From Bacteroidales bacterium (lineage in GTDB: Bacteria; Bacteroidota; Bacteroidia; Bacteroidales; Paludibacteraceae): DNA of 56,816 nt. The position numbers and the translations under genes were made by a program. The notes beneath the pieces were generated by a model. The model saw nothing but the letters and a program-made list of their open reading frames with translations. It was not told the DNA's origin and did no database searches. Positions 16,675 to 27,400 of the stretch are shown here, in pieces. The stretch lies in NCBI GenBank assembly GCA_012837685.1, contig DUQS01000072.1, forward strand, positions 1 through 56,816, in the 5' to 3' direction. Each line of letters opens with the position of its first letter. The first letter of the stretch is position 1.

Positions 16675-18381
16675 ATGAAAAAATTTACGTTACTATTTGC
16701 TTACTTGTTTTTTATTGTGGTTATGGCTATTGCTTCACCTAAACGCGAGATGCGTGCGATTTGGATTTCGCCCATTTCCGGCGATTGGCCAACGTTTAAA
16801 ATCACAACCCCCGGCAATTTATCGCAAATTAATCAACAGAAAAGTCAGCTTACCAATTACTTGGACAGAGTAAAGCAGGGTAATTTGAATGCCGTATTTT
16901 TACATGTGCGTGCTATGTCAGATGCGTTTTACCCATCCGAACTTGCACCGTGGACGGCTTATATTTGTGACCGTGGTGTTGACCCGGGCTACGATCCGTT
17001 AGCTTTTGCACTTGAAGAATGTCACAAGCGCGGTTTGGAGTTTCATGCATGGATGAATCCGTTCCGCTACGAATCAACGAGCGTTACACATCCCGAAGAT
17101 GACCCCATGCGTGTACAGCACCCCGACTGGATTTTGCAAGTTGGAAATCAGTCTATTCTAGACCCGGGAAATCCTGCTGTTCGTACCTATATTGCCAATG
17201 TAACGAAAGAAATCATACAAAAATATCCCGATATTGACGGCATTGTGTGGGACGATTATTTTTATGTTAAGGGTATGGGTTCACAGGATAATGCCAGTTT
17301 TGTCGCTCACAATCCGAACGGTCTGTCGTTGGGCGATTGGCGTCGCGATAATGTGAACAAAACTGTGGCGGAAACGTTTAATATGATTCAAAGCATCAAT
17401 CCGGGCATCCGTTTTGGTATTTCGCCTCCGGGCATTTGGTCAACCAGTTCTTCGGCTGCCGCAAAATACGGTGTTTCATTGCCTAACAATGTACAAGGCT
17501 GTTGGGATGTTTACAATTCCATTTATGCCGACGGTTTAGCTTGGTTACAATCGCATACTATCGACTACATTTCACCTCAATGTTATTGGCGTACCGATAA
17601 TCCGCGTCCCGACTATATTTCATTGGTTACATGGTGGTCGGCTATGGCAAAAAAGTTTGGTCGGCATTTTTATTCAAGCCAAGGACTCTACAATATAAAT
17701 CCGAATAAACCTTTTACGCTCGCCGATTGCTGGTTACAAATTGACAAAAATCGTGAACTTGATGCTACTGCGCCGGGTTCTGTGTTTTTTTGCTTGAAAT
17801 ATTATTTGAACGAATATATGAATACCTATTTGCCGGCAAATCGTTTTGAGCAGCCTTCATTAACACCACTCATCGAATTTAAGGCTTCCGAAGGTTTAGG
17901 TGCGCCTTCCGAAGTGGTACGCGGTTCTGATAATATTTTAACTTGGACGGCACCTGCAAACGGCAGAAAATATTCGATTTATTTATTGCCTGCGGGCGGG
18001 GAAAATAACATGCGCAATTACACCACGGCAACCTACTTGATAGGTACAGCTTTTGGTAATTCAATGAATGTGGCAGCCCATTCCGATAAGTTTGCTACTC
18101 ACCGTTTTGCGGTGCGCACACTCGACCGCATGGGTAATGAATCTACGCCGGCAGTAGAAAAAGTTACCGCTGTAGAATATACGTTTGCCGATGGTATTTC
18201 TTTATCGAACACGTCTCAGGGCATAAGCTTAGAACTGACTAAACCTTCGCAGGTAGAGGTATATACAGTTGGCGGTCTTTTAATACGCAACGGTACTTAT
18301 AACGGTTTTGTTGAATTTCCACTCGACCGTGGTTGTTATATAGTAAAAATAAATAACGCGATATATAAAATTGTACATTGA
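16675..18381 (+). CDS. Secreted family-10-like glycosidase (GHL10), array member 1, T9SS-sorted
   Basis: A 568-residue secreted protein. It has a signal peptide (MKKFTLLFAYLFFIVVMAIA), a GHL10 glycosidase-like TIM barrel to about residue 400 (KREMRAIWI, FLHVRAMSDAFYPS, DPGYDPLAFALEECHKRGLEFHAWMNPFRY, then DGIVWDDYFY with Asp193/Asp194), one fibronectin-like domain (about 410-505) and a T9SS type A-like sorting domain (about 505-568, VEVYTVGGLLIRN...GCYIVKI). The E. coli relative DigH (YddW) cleaves denuded peptidoglycan glycan strands, so a wall-directed role is possible; substrate is unknown. This is the shortest of four tandem paralogues and lacks the long module found before the sorting domain in the others. 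ATG 16675 is preferred; an in-frame GTG lies at 16669. A hairpin separates it from member 2. Confidence 0.85.
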   Translation: MKKFTLLFAYLFFIVVMAIASPKREMRAIWISPISGDWPTFKITTPGNLSQINQQKSQLTNYLDRVKQGNLNAVFLHVRAMSDAFYPSELAPWTAYICDRGVDPGYDPLAFALEECHKRGLEFHAWMNPFRYESTSVTHPEDDPMRVQHPDWILQVGNQSILDPGNPAVRTYIANVTKEIIQKYPDIDGIVWDDYFYVKGMGSQDNASFVAHNPNGLSLGDWRRDNVNKTVAETFNMIQSINPGIRFGISPPGIWSTSSSAAAKYGVSLPNNVQGCWDVYNSIYADGLAWLQSHTIDYISPQCYWRTDNPRPDYISLVTWWSAMAKKFGRHFYSSQGLYNINPNKPFTLADCWLQIDKNRELDATAPGSVFFCLKYYLNEYMNTYLPANRFEQPSLTPLIEFKASEGLGAPSEVVRGSDNILTWTAPANGRKYSIYLLPAGGENNMRNYTTATYLIGTAFGNSMNVAAHSDKFATHRFAVRTLDRMGNESTPAVEKVTAVEYTFADGISLSNTSQGISLELTKPSQVEVYTVGGLLIRNGTYNGFVEFPLDRGCYIVKINNAIYKIVH

Positions 18382-18391
18382 TTTATAAATT

Positions 18392-18434
18392 ACATCGACT
18401 TTTTGGTGATTTTGCCAGAAAGTCGATGTTTTGT
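18392..18434 (+). terminator. Hairpin terminator or attenuator between GHL10 genes 1 and 2
   Basis: The 11-base arms ACATCGACTTT (18392-18402) and AAAGTCGATGT (18419-18429) are perfectly complementary, with an inner TGG/CCA pairing, and are followed by TTTGTG. The T-run is short, so read-through into gene 2 is plausible. Confidence 0.7.
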
Positions 18435-18466
18435 GTAAAAAAATTAGTAGTAATTAAATTTAAACC

Positions 18467-21400
18467 ATGAAAAAAAGTATTGTACTCTTGAGTTGTGCTG
18501 TGGCTTTTTCAGTCATTGCATTAGCAGATTCTCCGAAACGTGAACTTCGTGCTAGTTGGATTGCGACGGTTGAAAATATCGACTGGCCAACTACTAAAAT
18601 AACAAAAACAGGAGCTGAAGCTGAACAGCAGATAGCTGCTCAAAAACAGGAACTAATAGTTATTCTCGATAGGTTGGCAGCAACCAATATGAATGTGGCT
18701 TGCTTGCAGATACGCCCGATGGCTGATGCTTTGTACCGTACTGAAATAACCACTTGGTCGTATTACCTTACTTCTACCCGTGGCAAAGACCCTGGTTATG
18801 ACCCTCTGCGTTTTGCCATTGACGAAGCTCACAAACGCGGCATCGAACTTCATGGATGGATGAATCCTTATCGTTATCGAAATTCCAGCACACCCACTTT
18901 CCCCGAGGACGACTACATGAAAGTGCAGCATCCCGAATGGATTTTAAATATGAGTGGGAGCATGATATTGGATCCCGGATTACCCGAAGTACGCAAACAT
19001 ATTGCTGATGTTACTAAAGAAGTTCTTGTAAATTATCCCGATATTGACGGTATTCTTTGGGATGACTATTTTTACATATCGAGCATAAGCACGCAGGATA
19101 ATGCAACTTTTTTAGCACACAATCCCGAAAATCTGTCGTTGGCTGATTGGCGGCGCGACAATGTGAACAAAACCGTAAAAGAGGTTTACGATACCATTCA
19201 GGCTTTCAATCCTGAAATTTTGTTTGGAATTTCGCCGCGTGGCATTTGGTCAACCAGTAGAGAGGCTGCCGCAAAATACGGTGTAGAACTGCCTGAAGGT
19301 ATTACCGGTTCCGACAATTACAACTCTATCTATTGCGACGCATTAGCTTGGCTTTCTGAAGGCACTATCGATTTTATTTCTCCGCAGCTTTATTGGGCAA
19401 CTACAAGCACAGGTCAGGATTATGATGTGTTGTGTCCGTGGTGGTACGGTGTTGCTAAAAGATATGGTCGCCATTTCTATTCCAGCATGGGACTTTATCG
19501 CGGTTGGGAAAATGACGAATATAAATTACAAATAGACCGCAACCGAGCGACCGACTCTATTGCTCCCGGTGCTATTGTTTTCAGTGACAAAAATTTAGCT
19601 GTTTATGGTCCGTTCTTAAAAGCCTCATGTTTTACATCGCCGTCGTTGCGTCCTTTGATAGATTGGAAAGAAACTAAACCGTTGTTGCCTATAACTGATT
19701 TGACGCTTGAAGGCGACTTGTTGAAATGGAATCACGGCTCGGCGATAAAATTCAGTGTTTATGTTTTGCCTCAAGCATCGACCGACGATTTGAAAGAATT
19801 GGAAAAATCTTCCAACTTATTGGGCGTAACCTACGAAAAACAGTTTAACATTTCCGATTACATGTCATTACTGCCTACTCACAAATTTGCTGTTTGTGCC
19901 ATGGACGGTTATGCACGCGAATCAACTCCCTATTTTTATATCAACACGACGAAGGATATCATCACCACTTCGGCAGCAACTGAATTGACACGCTCTTCTG
20001 CAAAGTTGAATGGAACGGCAATGTCGCAGTCACCTATTTCTTTCAAGGGTTTTGAATGGAAACAAGTCGGTGGAGAGTATCAAAGAATTGACGGCATGTT
20101 GGTAGGAGGTTATCTTTCAGCCAATCTGACAGGTTTGAATTTGCTGACCTCGTATGTTTATCGTGCTTACATGACGAACGCCGATAGTACGGCTTATGGA
20201 AAAGAAGTTACGTTTACCACGCCCGGATTTGTACCTCCGACAGTAACTACAACGACAGCTACAAATGTTACGGGAACAAGCGCAACCCTTAATGGAACAA
20301 TTTCGGCAGGCGAAGAAGCTATTGTATCGCAAGGCTTTGAGTGGAAAACGGGAACCGGAGCATTTCAGAGAATTGTCGGAACTTTGTCGGGTACGGAACT
20401 TTCAGCCGAATTGTCAGGGTTAAATCCTCGCACAGTATATGAATTTAGAGCTTTTGCCGAAACTGCTACGGAAACTACGTATGGCGAAACAGAGCAATTC
20501 ATTACCGGTTCGAGCGGTGAAATTACGGAAACATTAACAGTGGATTTGCTGTGGAAAAAAACGCGTACTGATGTCGATTATATTTTTACAAACAATCAAC
20601 AACGCTGTATTGCTTATTATGACGGGAAACTCTATATTCCACGAATTTCGACAGCCGGAACATTTGTAGTAGTGAATGCTGCTAATGGCGAAAAGATTGC
20701 TCAGCGTACGGTGAAAAGTTTTAATAGCGAATGGAATATGATGAGTGTTGCCATTAGTGATGATGGTCAAATTATGTTTGGAAGCTCATTAATTGCGACA
20801 TCAGGCTTAACCATTAATGTTAGTGACCGTGATAATGGCGGTTTAAAGGAAACTCAATCGTTTTCAATGTCAAACTTTGGGCGATGTGACTATTTTTCTT
20901 ACTATGGCGATTTCAATACAGAAGAGGGTGGTTATGTGCTGGCTTTGAGTAACACTTCAAGAAAAGTGGCAAAAATTCCTGTTTCGAATGGCATTTTTGG
21001 TACTCCGACTTTCTTAAATAATTCGGCTATTCCTACCGGATTGAGCACTAAAACGTTGGCATTGAACGACTCTGAACTCTATTTGCAAACGAGCACTACC
21101 GTGCCTCAACGTCATATGTTTACTAATGGTAACTTGATTGAAGAGTTTGGAGGCGTTTCGCCTGTTGAAGATCCTGAGGGAACTTCCGGTATGGCTGTAT
21201 TTTCGTTAAAAGGTCGTAAATATATGGTTACGCCTGCCAGCAAATTGGGCAGCATTGACTTTTTTGACATCACTAACGGTTTGAATGTTGCTGAAAAAGT
21301 AGCTCAACCGACTGCTGACATCGGAACGACAGCAAACACTGCTTATACTGTGGGCATTTGTGCTTATGCTGATTTGGATACAGCCTATGTTTATGTGCTG

Positions 21401-21661
21401 GTTCCGAACAATGGATTGGTGGCTTACAAAGTGCATATAGCCTCTACAGATATTCAAAATACAACCGTCAATAATACGATGATATTAAAAACTGACCTCG
21501 GCGCAAGGGTGGAATTAAACCAAGCTGCCTTAATTCAAGTCTATTCTATAAATGGGGCTCTTGTTTATCAAAAAAAGGCTTATGGTACAGTAGAAATTCC
21601 GTTGAATCAAGGAGTTTATCTCATTTGTGTAGATGGACAACCCAATAAATTTGTAAAATAA
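18467..21661 (+). CDS. Secreted GHL10 glycosidase-like protein, array member 2, with repeats and C-terminal propeller-like module
   Basis: A 1064-residue secreted protein. Domains in order: signal peptide; GHL10 barrel to about residue 400 (RELRASWIATVENIDWP, LQIRPMADALYR, DPGYDPLRFAIDEAHKRGIELHGWMNPYRY, DGILWDDYFY); a fibronectin-like domain (about 410-498); two tandem beta-sandwich repeats (about 499-590 and 592-681, each with SATLNGT...GFEWK...YEFRAFAETA-type wording); a roughly 300-residue module shared with members 3 and 4 (about 688-1000, starting LLWKKTRTDVDYIF, with YYDGKLYIPRIST and the FGRCDYFSYYGDFNT block); and a T9SS type A-like sorting domain at the end. The shared module resembles DUF4623-type proteins, a weak identification. 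It starts with ATGAAAAAAAGT and is followed after 15 bases by member 3. Confidence 0.85.
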   Translation: MKKSIVLLSCAVAFSVIALADSPKRELRASWIATVENIDWPTTKITKTGAEAEQQIAAQKQELIVILDRLAATNMNVACLQIRPMADALYRTEITTWSYYLTSTRGKDPGYDPLRFAIDEAHKRGIELHGWMNPYRYRNSSTPTFPEDDYMKVQHPEWILNMSGSMILDPGLPEVRKHIADVTKEVLVNYPDIDGILWDDYFYISSISTQDNATFLAHNPENLSLADWRRDNVNKTVKEVYDTIQAFNPEILFGISPRGIWSTSREAAAKYGVELPEGITGSDNYNSIYCDALAWLSEGTIDFISPQLYWATTSTGQDYDVLCPWWYGVAKRYGRHFYSSMGLYRGWENDEYKLQIDRNRATDSIAPGAIVFSDKNLAVYGPFLKASCFTSPSLRPLIDWKETKPLLPITDLTLEGDLLKWNHGSAIKFSVYVLPQASTDDLKELEKSSNLLGVTYEKQFNISDYMSLLPTHKFAVCAMDGYARESTPYFYINTTKDIITTSAATELTRSSAKLNGTAMSQSPISFKGFEWKQVGGEYQRIDGMLVGGYLSANLTGLNLLTSYVYRAYMTNADSTAYGKEVTFTTPGFVPPTVTTTTATNVTGTSATLNGTISAGEEAIVSQGFEWKTGTGAFQRIVGTLSGTELSAELSGLNPRTVYEFRAFAETATETTYGETEQFITGSSGEITETLTVDLLWKKTRTDVDYIFTNNQQRCIAYYDGKLYIPRISTAGTFVVVNAANGEKIAQRTVKSFNSEWNMMSVAISDDGQIMFGSSLIATSGLTINVSDRDNGGLKETQSFSMSNFGRCDYFSYYGDFNTEEGGYVLALSNTSRKVAKIPVSNGIFGTPTFLNNSAIPTGLSTKTLALNDSELYLQTSTTVPQRHMFTNGNLIEEFGGVSPVEDPEGTSGMAVFSLKGRKYMVTPASKLGSIDFFDITNGLNVAEKVAQPTADIGTTANTAYTVGICAYADLDTAYVYVLVPNNGLVAYKVHIASTDIQNTTVNNTMILKTDLGARVELNQAALIQVYSINGALVYQKKAYGTVEIPLNQGVYLICVDGQPNKFVK

Positions 21662-21676
21662 AAAAGGAAGAGTACA

Positions 21677-24406
21677 GTGCGGAAAAGAAGTGTAATCATA
21701 TTGTTTTTGTTGACAGCCCTAACGGTATGGGCTCAAACTCCCAAACAGGAGTTTCGTGCGGCATATATTACTACAGCTTGGAGCATCGATTGGCCCTATC
21801 AATGTCCGGTAACTTCACCCGGCAATGCTACGCAAATAGCTACTCAAAAAGCTAAACTCACGACATTGTTGGATAGGGCAAAACAGTGTAATATGAATGC
21901 AGTATTGTTCCAAATACGCAGCTTTAGTGATGCTATGTACAATTCGGCTTACGAGCCTTGGTCGCGTGCACTGACGGGTACGCAAGGTGTTAATCCCGGT
22001 TATGACCCGTTGGCATTTGCTATTACTGAAGCGCATAAACGCGGTTTGGAACTTCATGCTTGGATAAATCCCTACCGTGTAGGCAACATTACACCCAATC
22101 GTTCACCCCATATCAATGAATCGTGGATTTTAAAACACACCGACACCGATTCACAATATTTTCTCGATCCGGGCAATCCGGCTGTGCAAACTTATATACT
22201 GAACGTGATTAATGATGTGTTGGGAAAATACGATATCGACGGTTTAGCGTTCGATGACTATTTTTACAATCAGATGCCTAAGACGTCGCAAGTTGCGAAC
22301 GAAACACCCATGACTTCGTCAAACAATCCTTATAATTTGAGTTTGGGCGACTGGCGGCGCGAAAATGTGAATAAATTTGTCAAAGCAGTATATCAAGCCA
22401 TTGCGTCGTCGGGTAAAACGTGGGTACGTTTTGGCATTGCGCCTCCGGGAATTTGGAGTGCAGCTCCGCATCCTGTTTATACTGAAGACCGCAGTAGTTA
22501 TGTAAACATTCAGCCCGTTTACGGCGTGACCGGTTATTTTTCGTACGATGATGTCTATTTTGATGGTGTAACCTGTTTGTCCAGACATTATTTGGACTAC
22601 ATATCCCCACAAATCTATAAACCATCGTTAGAATCAAGTAGTGGTTATTCGGCTTCGACCAACTACACTAATTTGTGTACATGGTGGGGTGGAATTGCCA
22701 GACGTTTCGGACGTCATTTCTATTCTAGTAACGATGTGGTGGACAACGATACACGTTTTAATCCGCCGGCTGATATTAAAAATCAAATTGACCTCAATAG
22801 AAATAATACGTGTACGGGAACTATTTTTTACAATTCACGTTATTTTTTCAATATGTATGGGCATAATACCTATTATTCAAACAGTTCGCAAGGATATCAC
22901 ACGGATTTGCCCAATAATAAATTTTCTGCTAAAGCCCTTCCGCCTACGATGACGTGGAAAACGAAGACCAATCAATCGGCTCCGACAAATGTGAAAATAA
23001 GCGGTAACACTATTTCGTGGGATCATTCGGCATCGAATATGCGTTATTCGGTGTATGTTTTTCCTAAAGGGGCGGATGCTGCTTCGGCTATCGAAAATTC
23101 GAGCTATTTGGTAGGGTATACTTATACTAAGAATATGGACATTTCAGCCCATTCTTCTAAAGCCAACAGTAGCTATACATGGGCGGTACGTCCGTTTGAC
23201 CGCTACGGATATGAATTTTCGGCAGGTTATTGGAATGGTTCTTCAACGCCTCCCGACCCTCCGGCAGAAGGTGCAGTAGTTTTTACCAAACAGTGGGAAA
23301 AATCGCAAGCAGCTTCAGGATATTTGGTTACAGGAAATTTGCAGCGCAGCATGGCGGTGTACGAAGACCGTTTGTATATTCCCAAACAGAGTACGTCGGC
23401 AACGTTTGACGTTGTAAGTGGCGTGGGTGGCGCATTGTTGGCAACTCGTACCGTGGGTGAAGTTAGCGATAAATGGTTCATGAATAATGTTGCTATTTCG
23501 GCTGACGGTCAAATACTTTTCGGTAGCACTAGAACAGGGTCGAACACGCTATTTCTTCTCAAATCGAATCGTGCAAGTGGTGGCATGGAAACTATTCCGG
23601 AAATTGATATCACCGGCTTTGGGCGTTCCGACTACTTTGAGTTATATGGCGACTACAATACGGCAAATGGAGGCTATTTAGTGGCAGCCAGCAACGCGGG
23701 TGGGAAAGCTCTTAAAATTCCTATCGCTAACGGCGCACTCGGCACACCGTCTATAATTCCTTGCAGTACATTGCCAGCGGGTTCATCAGCTATTGCCTTT
23801 CCAGAGGGAGCAGATCATTTTTATGCTATGAATTCAGCTACAATACCGGCTCTTTACCGTTTTAGTGATGGTGCTCAAGTGGCGACTTTTGGTTCAGAAA
23901 AACCGACTAAAGGCAATGCTTCGGGCATGAACGTGTTTACATTCAGAGGGCGTAAATTTATGGTAACGGCGGCAAATCTTTTCGGTAGCGTAGAAGTTTT
24001 TGAAATTACCCAAGGCTTGGGCAATGCAAAAAAAGTGATTGAAGCTACATCACCATTAGGCAGTACCACCAACTCTACGGCTACAGTGGCCATTTGTTCC
24101 GAAGTAAAAGCCGATGGAGTAATGGTATATATTATGGCTCCAAACAATGGTATAGCTGCCTACAAATTGACATTGTCAACGACCGGCATACAACAAACCC
24201 AACAAGAAAATTCCAATGTTAAAATAATTTCTAAAAAAGGAGGCTTGAAGGTCGAAACATCTGACACAAGCCCAATTAAGATTTATTCCATAAATGGTAT
24301 TTTGATGCATGAGGGTGTTGTTTCCGATTATGCGGAATACATTTTACCAACCGGCATATTTGTAGTCTATATTAATGGTCAAATAATCAAAGCAATTGTT
24401 AATTAA
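21677..24406 (+). CDS. Secreted GHL10 glycosidase-like protein, array member 3, with propeller-like module
   Basis: A 909-residue secreted paralogue. It has a signal peptide (RKRSVIILFLLTALTVWA), a GHL10 barrel (EFRAAYITTAWSIDWP, FQIRSFSDAMYNSAYEPW, NPGYDPLAFAITEAHKRGLELHAWINPYRV, DGLAFDDYFYNQMP), a fibronectin-like domain (about 430-520) and then directly the shared roughly 300-residue module (about 535-840: FTKQWEKSQAASGY, VYEDRLYIPKQ, FGRSDYFELYGDYNT, GRKFMVTA, MAPNNGIAAYKL) and a T9SS type A-like sorting domain. It lacks the beta-sandwich repeats of members 2 and 4. The start is GTG 21677, chosen because it opens the signal peptide and follows a purine-rich AGGAAG. Spacings of 15 and 26 bases to its neighbours indicate one transcript with them. 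Confidence 0.84.
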   Translation: MRKRSVIILFLLTALTVWAQTPKQEFRAAYITTAWSIDWPYQCPVTSPGNATQIATQKAKLTTLLDRAKQCNMNAVLFQIRSFSDAMYNSAYEPWSRALTGTQGVNPGYDPLAFAITEAHKRGLELHAWINPYRVGNITPNRSPHINESWILKHTDTDSQYFLDPGNPAVQTYILNVINDVLGKYDIDGLAFDDYFYNQMPKTSQVANETPMTSSNNPYNLSLGDWRRENVNKFVKAVYQAIASSGKTWVRFGIAPPGIWSAAPHPVYTEDRSSYVNIQPVYGVTGYFSYDDVYFDGVTCLSRHYLDYISPQIYKPSLESSSGYSASTNYTNLCTWWGGIARRFGRHFYSSNDVVDNDTRFNPPADIKNQIDLNRNNTCTGTIFYNSRYFFNMYGHNTYYSNSSQGYHTDLPNNKFSAKALPPTMTWKTKTNQSAPTNVKISGNTISWDHSASNMRYSVYVFPKGADAASAIENSSYLVGYTYTKNMDISAHSSKANSSYTWAVRPFDRYGYEFSAGYWNGSSTPPDPPAEGAVVFTKQWEKSQAASGYLVTGNLQRSMAVYEDRLYIPKQSTSATFDVVSGVGGALLATRTVGEVSDKWFMNNVAISADGQILFGSTRTGSNTLFLLKSNRASGGMETIPEIDITGFGRSDYFELYGDYNTANGGYLVAASNAGGKALKIPIANGALGTPSIIPCSTLPAGSSAIAFPEGADHFYAMNSATIPALYRFSDGAQVATFGSEKPTKGNASGMNVFTFRGRKFMVTAANLFGSVEVFEITQGLGNAKKVIEATSPLGSTTNSTATVAICSEVKADGVMVYIMAPNNGIAAYKLTLSTTGIQQTQQENSNVKIISKKGGLKVETSDTSPIKIYSINGILMHEGVVSDYAEYILPTGIFVVYINGQIIKAIVN

Positions 24407-24432
24407 AATAATATATAAAAAATTTAATATTT

Positions 24433-27400
24433 ATGAAAAAGATTGTAGTTTTTTTATTTTGTTTGTGTTGTAGCTTTTTGTTCATTAATGCACAACCTAA
24501 ACGTGAATTTAGAGCAACATGGCTTACAACTGTTTGGGCTATCGACTGGCCTAAAACTTCCGGTTCTACGAACCAGATAGCGGAGTTAAAGCAAAAGATT
24601 GCCACCTTGAAAAATGCTAATTTAAACGCCACTTGTTTTCAGGTTCGTTCTATGTGTGACGCTATGTACAATTCGGCTTATGAACCTTGGAGCAAAGTTC
24701 TTACGGGTACCCGTGGCGTTAATCCCGGATATGACCCATTGGCAGTGGCTATAACAGAAGCACATAATTTGGGCATTGAACTGCACGCATGGCTTAATCC
24801 TTATCGTTATGAAAGTACAGCCGGAACAAACGGTAATATGGATATTCGAAAAAATCATCCGGATTGGCTGTTAACTTATTCCGGCGGTAGTGTAATTTTA
24901 GATCCGGGCAACCCTGAAGTAGTAACTTATATTGCCAATATTGTGAAGGATATTTTGCTAAAATACGATGTTGACGGTATTATTTTTGACGATTACTTCT
25001 ATGCTTATGAAGGAACTCCTTCTAGTTTGGATGCTACTTCTCAAGCCAAATATAAACCTGCCGGTATGTCTCTTTCCGATTGGCGTAGGTCTAATGTCAA
25101 TAGCATGGTGGCGGCGGTTTACAATGTTATTCAGTCAACCAAACCTTGGGTACGTTTCGGCGTGTCGCCATTTGGTATTTGGACAACAGATGCTAGTGTA
25201 GCAGCAGCACATCAGTTGACATTGCCGAGCGGTATTACGGGTGGCAATATGTACGAACAAATCTATTGCGACCCTGTAGCTTGGATGGAAGCAGGAACAG
25301 TCGATTATATTTCGCCACAATTGTATTGGCCCACTACTAGTTCGGGACAAGATTATGACAAATTGTGTCCGTGGTGGTCGAACACTACAAAAACTCTTTA
25401 CGAAAGAAGAAGTGACGGCAAAAAAATACATTTCTATTCGAGTATGACACGTTCAAGCACTACTAATTCGGAATCGAACTTGCAAGTGGAACGCACGCGT
25501 GTCAGCGATGTAATTGGTGCTCCCGGACACATCTTTTATAACACAACAAATTTTTTAGCAAACAATTATCCTGCAGAATTGGTTGCTTCGTCAGGTAAAT
25601 TTTACCGCAAGGCATTGGTTCCGCCCATTACTTGGAAAAATCATCCTACACTTCCTGCCCCAACTAATCTGAATGTAAGCGGTACCAGTATGACGTGGCA
25701 ATACAAGTCGTCGTCATCTCCTAACACGGAAGCACGTTTTTCAATATATTGTTACCCTAAAGGTACCGATCCGACGACAGCTATGGCCAATCCTGCTTAT
25801 CTTTTAGGAATGTCCTATTCGCCGTCGTTTACATTATCGTCGAGCTACAACTCGTCCTATACCTATGCTGTTTGCACGATGGACAGGTACGGTAACGAAT
25901 TTGGAGCAGCGTTTTTCAATGCACCCAGCAATGTTACGGTAACTACTGGTAATGCCACAAATATTGCTAAAACGTCTGCTACGCTCAATGGTTCTACCAA
26001 TGCAGCTTCCGGCGATATTACAAAAATGGGTTTTCAATGGCGTTTGAGTTCCGCTTCAACTTATAACACACTATACGGCACGTATAGCGATGGCAATATC
26101 TCTGCTTCTCTGACAGGTTTGACGGCTGGAACAAGTTACACGTTTAGAGCGTTTGTGACCACTTCATCGGGTACGGTTTATGGTGACATTAAAACGTTTA
26201 CAACTACACAACTGACTCCTCCCACGGTTGTTACAGGTTCTGCCACTAATGTTACAGAAACTACTGCAAATTTGAGCGGCACCATTACTGCCGGTGATGA
26301 AGCGATTACGGGAAAAGGATTTCAATACAAAGTATCAGGTGGTAACTATGCGTCTATTGTCGGTACATTATCGGGAACAACATTGTCGGCTTCGTTGAGC
26401 AGCTTAATGACCGGAACAACCTATACGTACAGAGCTTACGCCACTACTAACAGCAGTACTTATTACGGTTCGGAACGAACGTTTACTACCATTGCTGTTG
26501 TACCGCCAACAGTTACGACCAATGATGCCTCTAATGTCGAAGGTTTGTCGGCAACACTCAACGGAGATGTGGTTGTTGGTAGTGAAGCTCTTTTAGAAAA
26601 AGGCTTTGAATGGAAAACGACAGTAGGCGGTACGTATACTAAAATAAGCGGAGTTTTGTCAGGAACTACAATGATGGCCAATTTATCGGGATTGCAATAT
26701 AGCACCGGCTATACTTTTCGCGCTTATGCCAAAACGGCTACAGCCACGCATTATGGTGTAGAAAAAACGTTCATTACAACGCAAGACCCGGCCGTCTTAG
26801 AGGGTACGGTTAATATTACTGAGATATGGAATAAGCCTATTGCTTCAACCAACTATTTGTATTCAGGTAATATACAACGTAGTATGGCTTATTACGATGG
26901 CAAACTGTATATTCCCAAAATTTCTACCGAAGGTCGATGCGATATTATCAATGCCTCTACAGGCAACCGATCTTCTTCTATTAAAGTAGCGAATTTCGAT
27001 AATAAATGGAACATGATGAACGTGGCGATAAGCAATGACGGACAGATAATGTTCGGTAGTTCGCTAATAGGTAGTTACTATATACGTGTCAATTTTAGCA
27101 ACCGAGTGTCTGGTGGTTTAAGTGATACGAGGGATATTATTACTAATTTTGGGCGAAGTGATTATTTCTATTATTACGGAGATTTTCACACATCTACAGG
27201 GGGTTACCTTCTTGCTTTGAGCAATACCAGTAATAAGGTAATTAAAGTACCGGCTGCCAATGGCGTGTTTGGTACTCCAGTGATGATGTACAATACTTCC
27301 CTTCCTACAGGAAGTAGCAGTAAGGCGTTTCCGATAAATGAGACGGAGTTTTTTGCACATACGATCGATTTCTTGCCAACCATGCATATTTCGCCTAACG

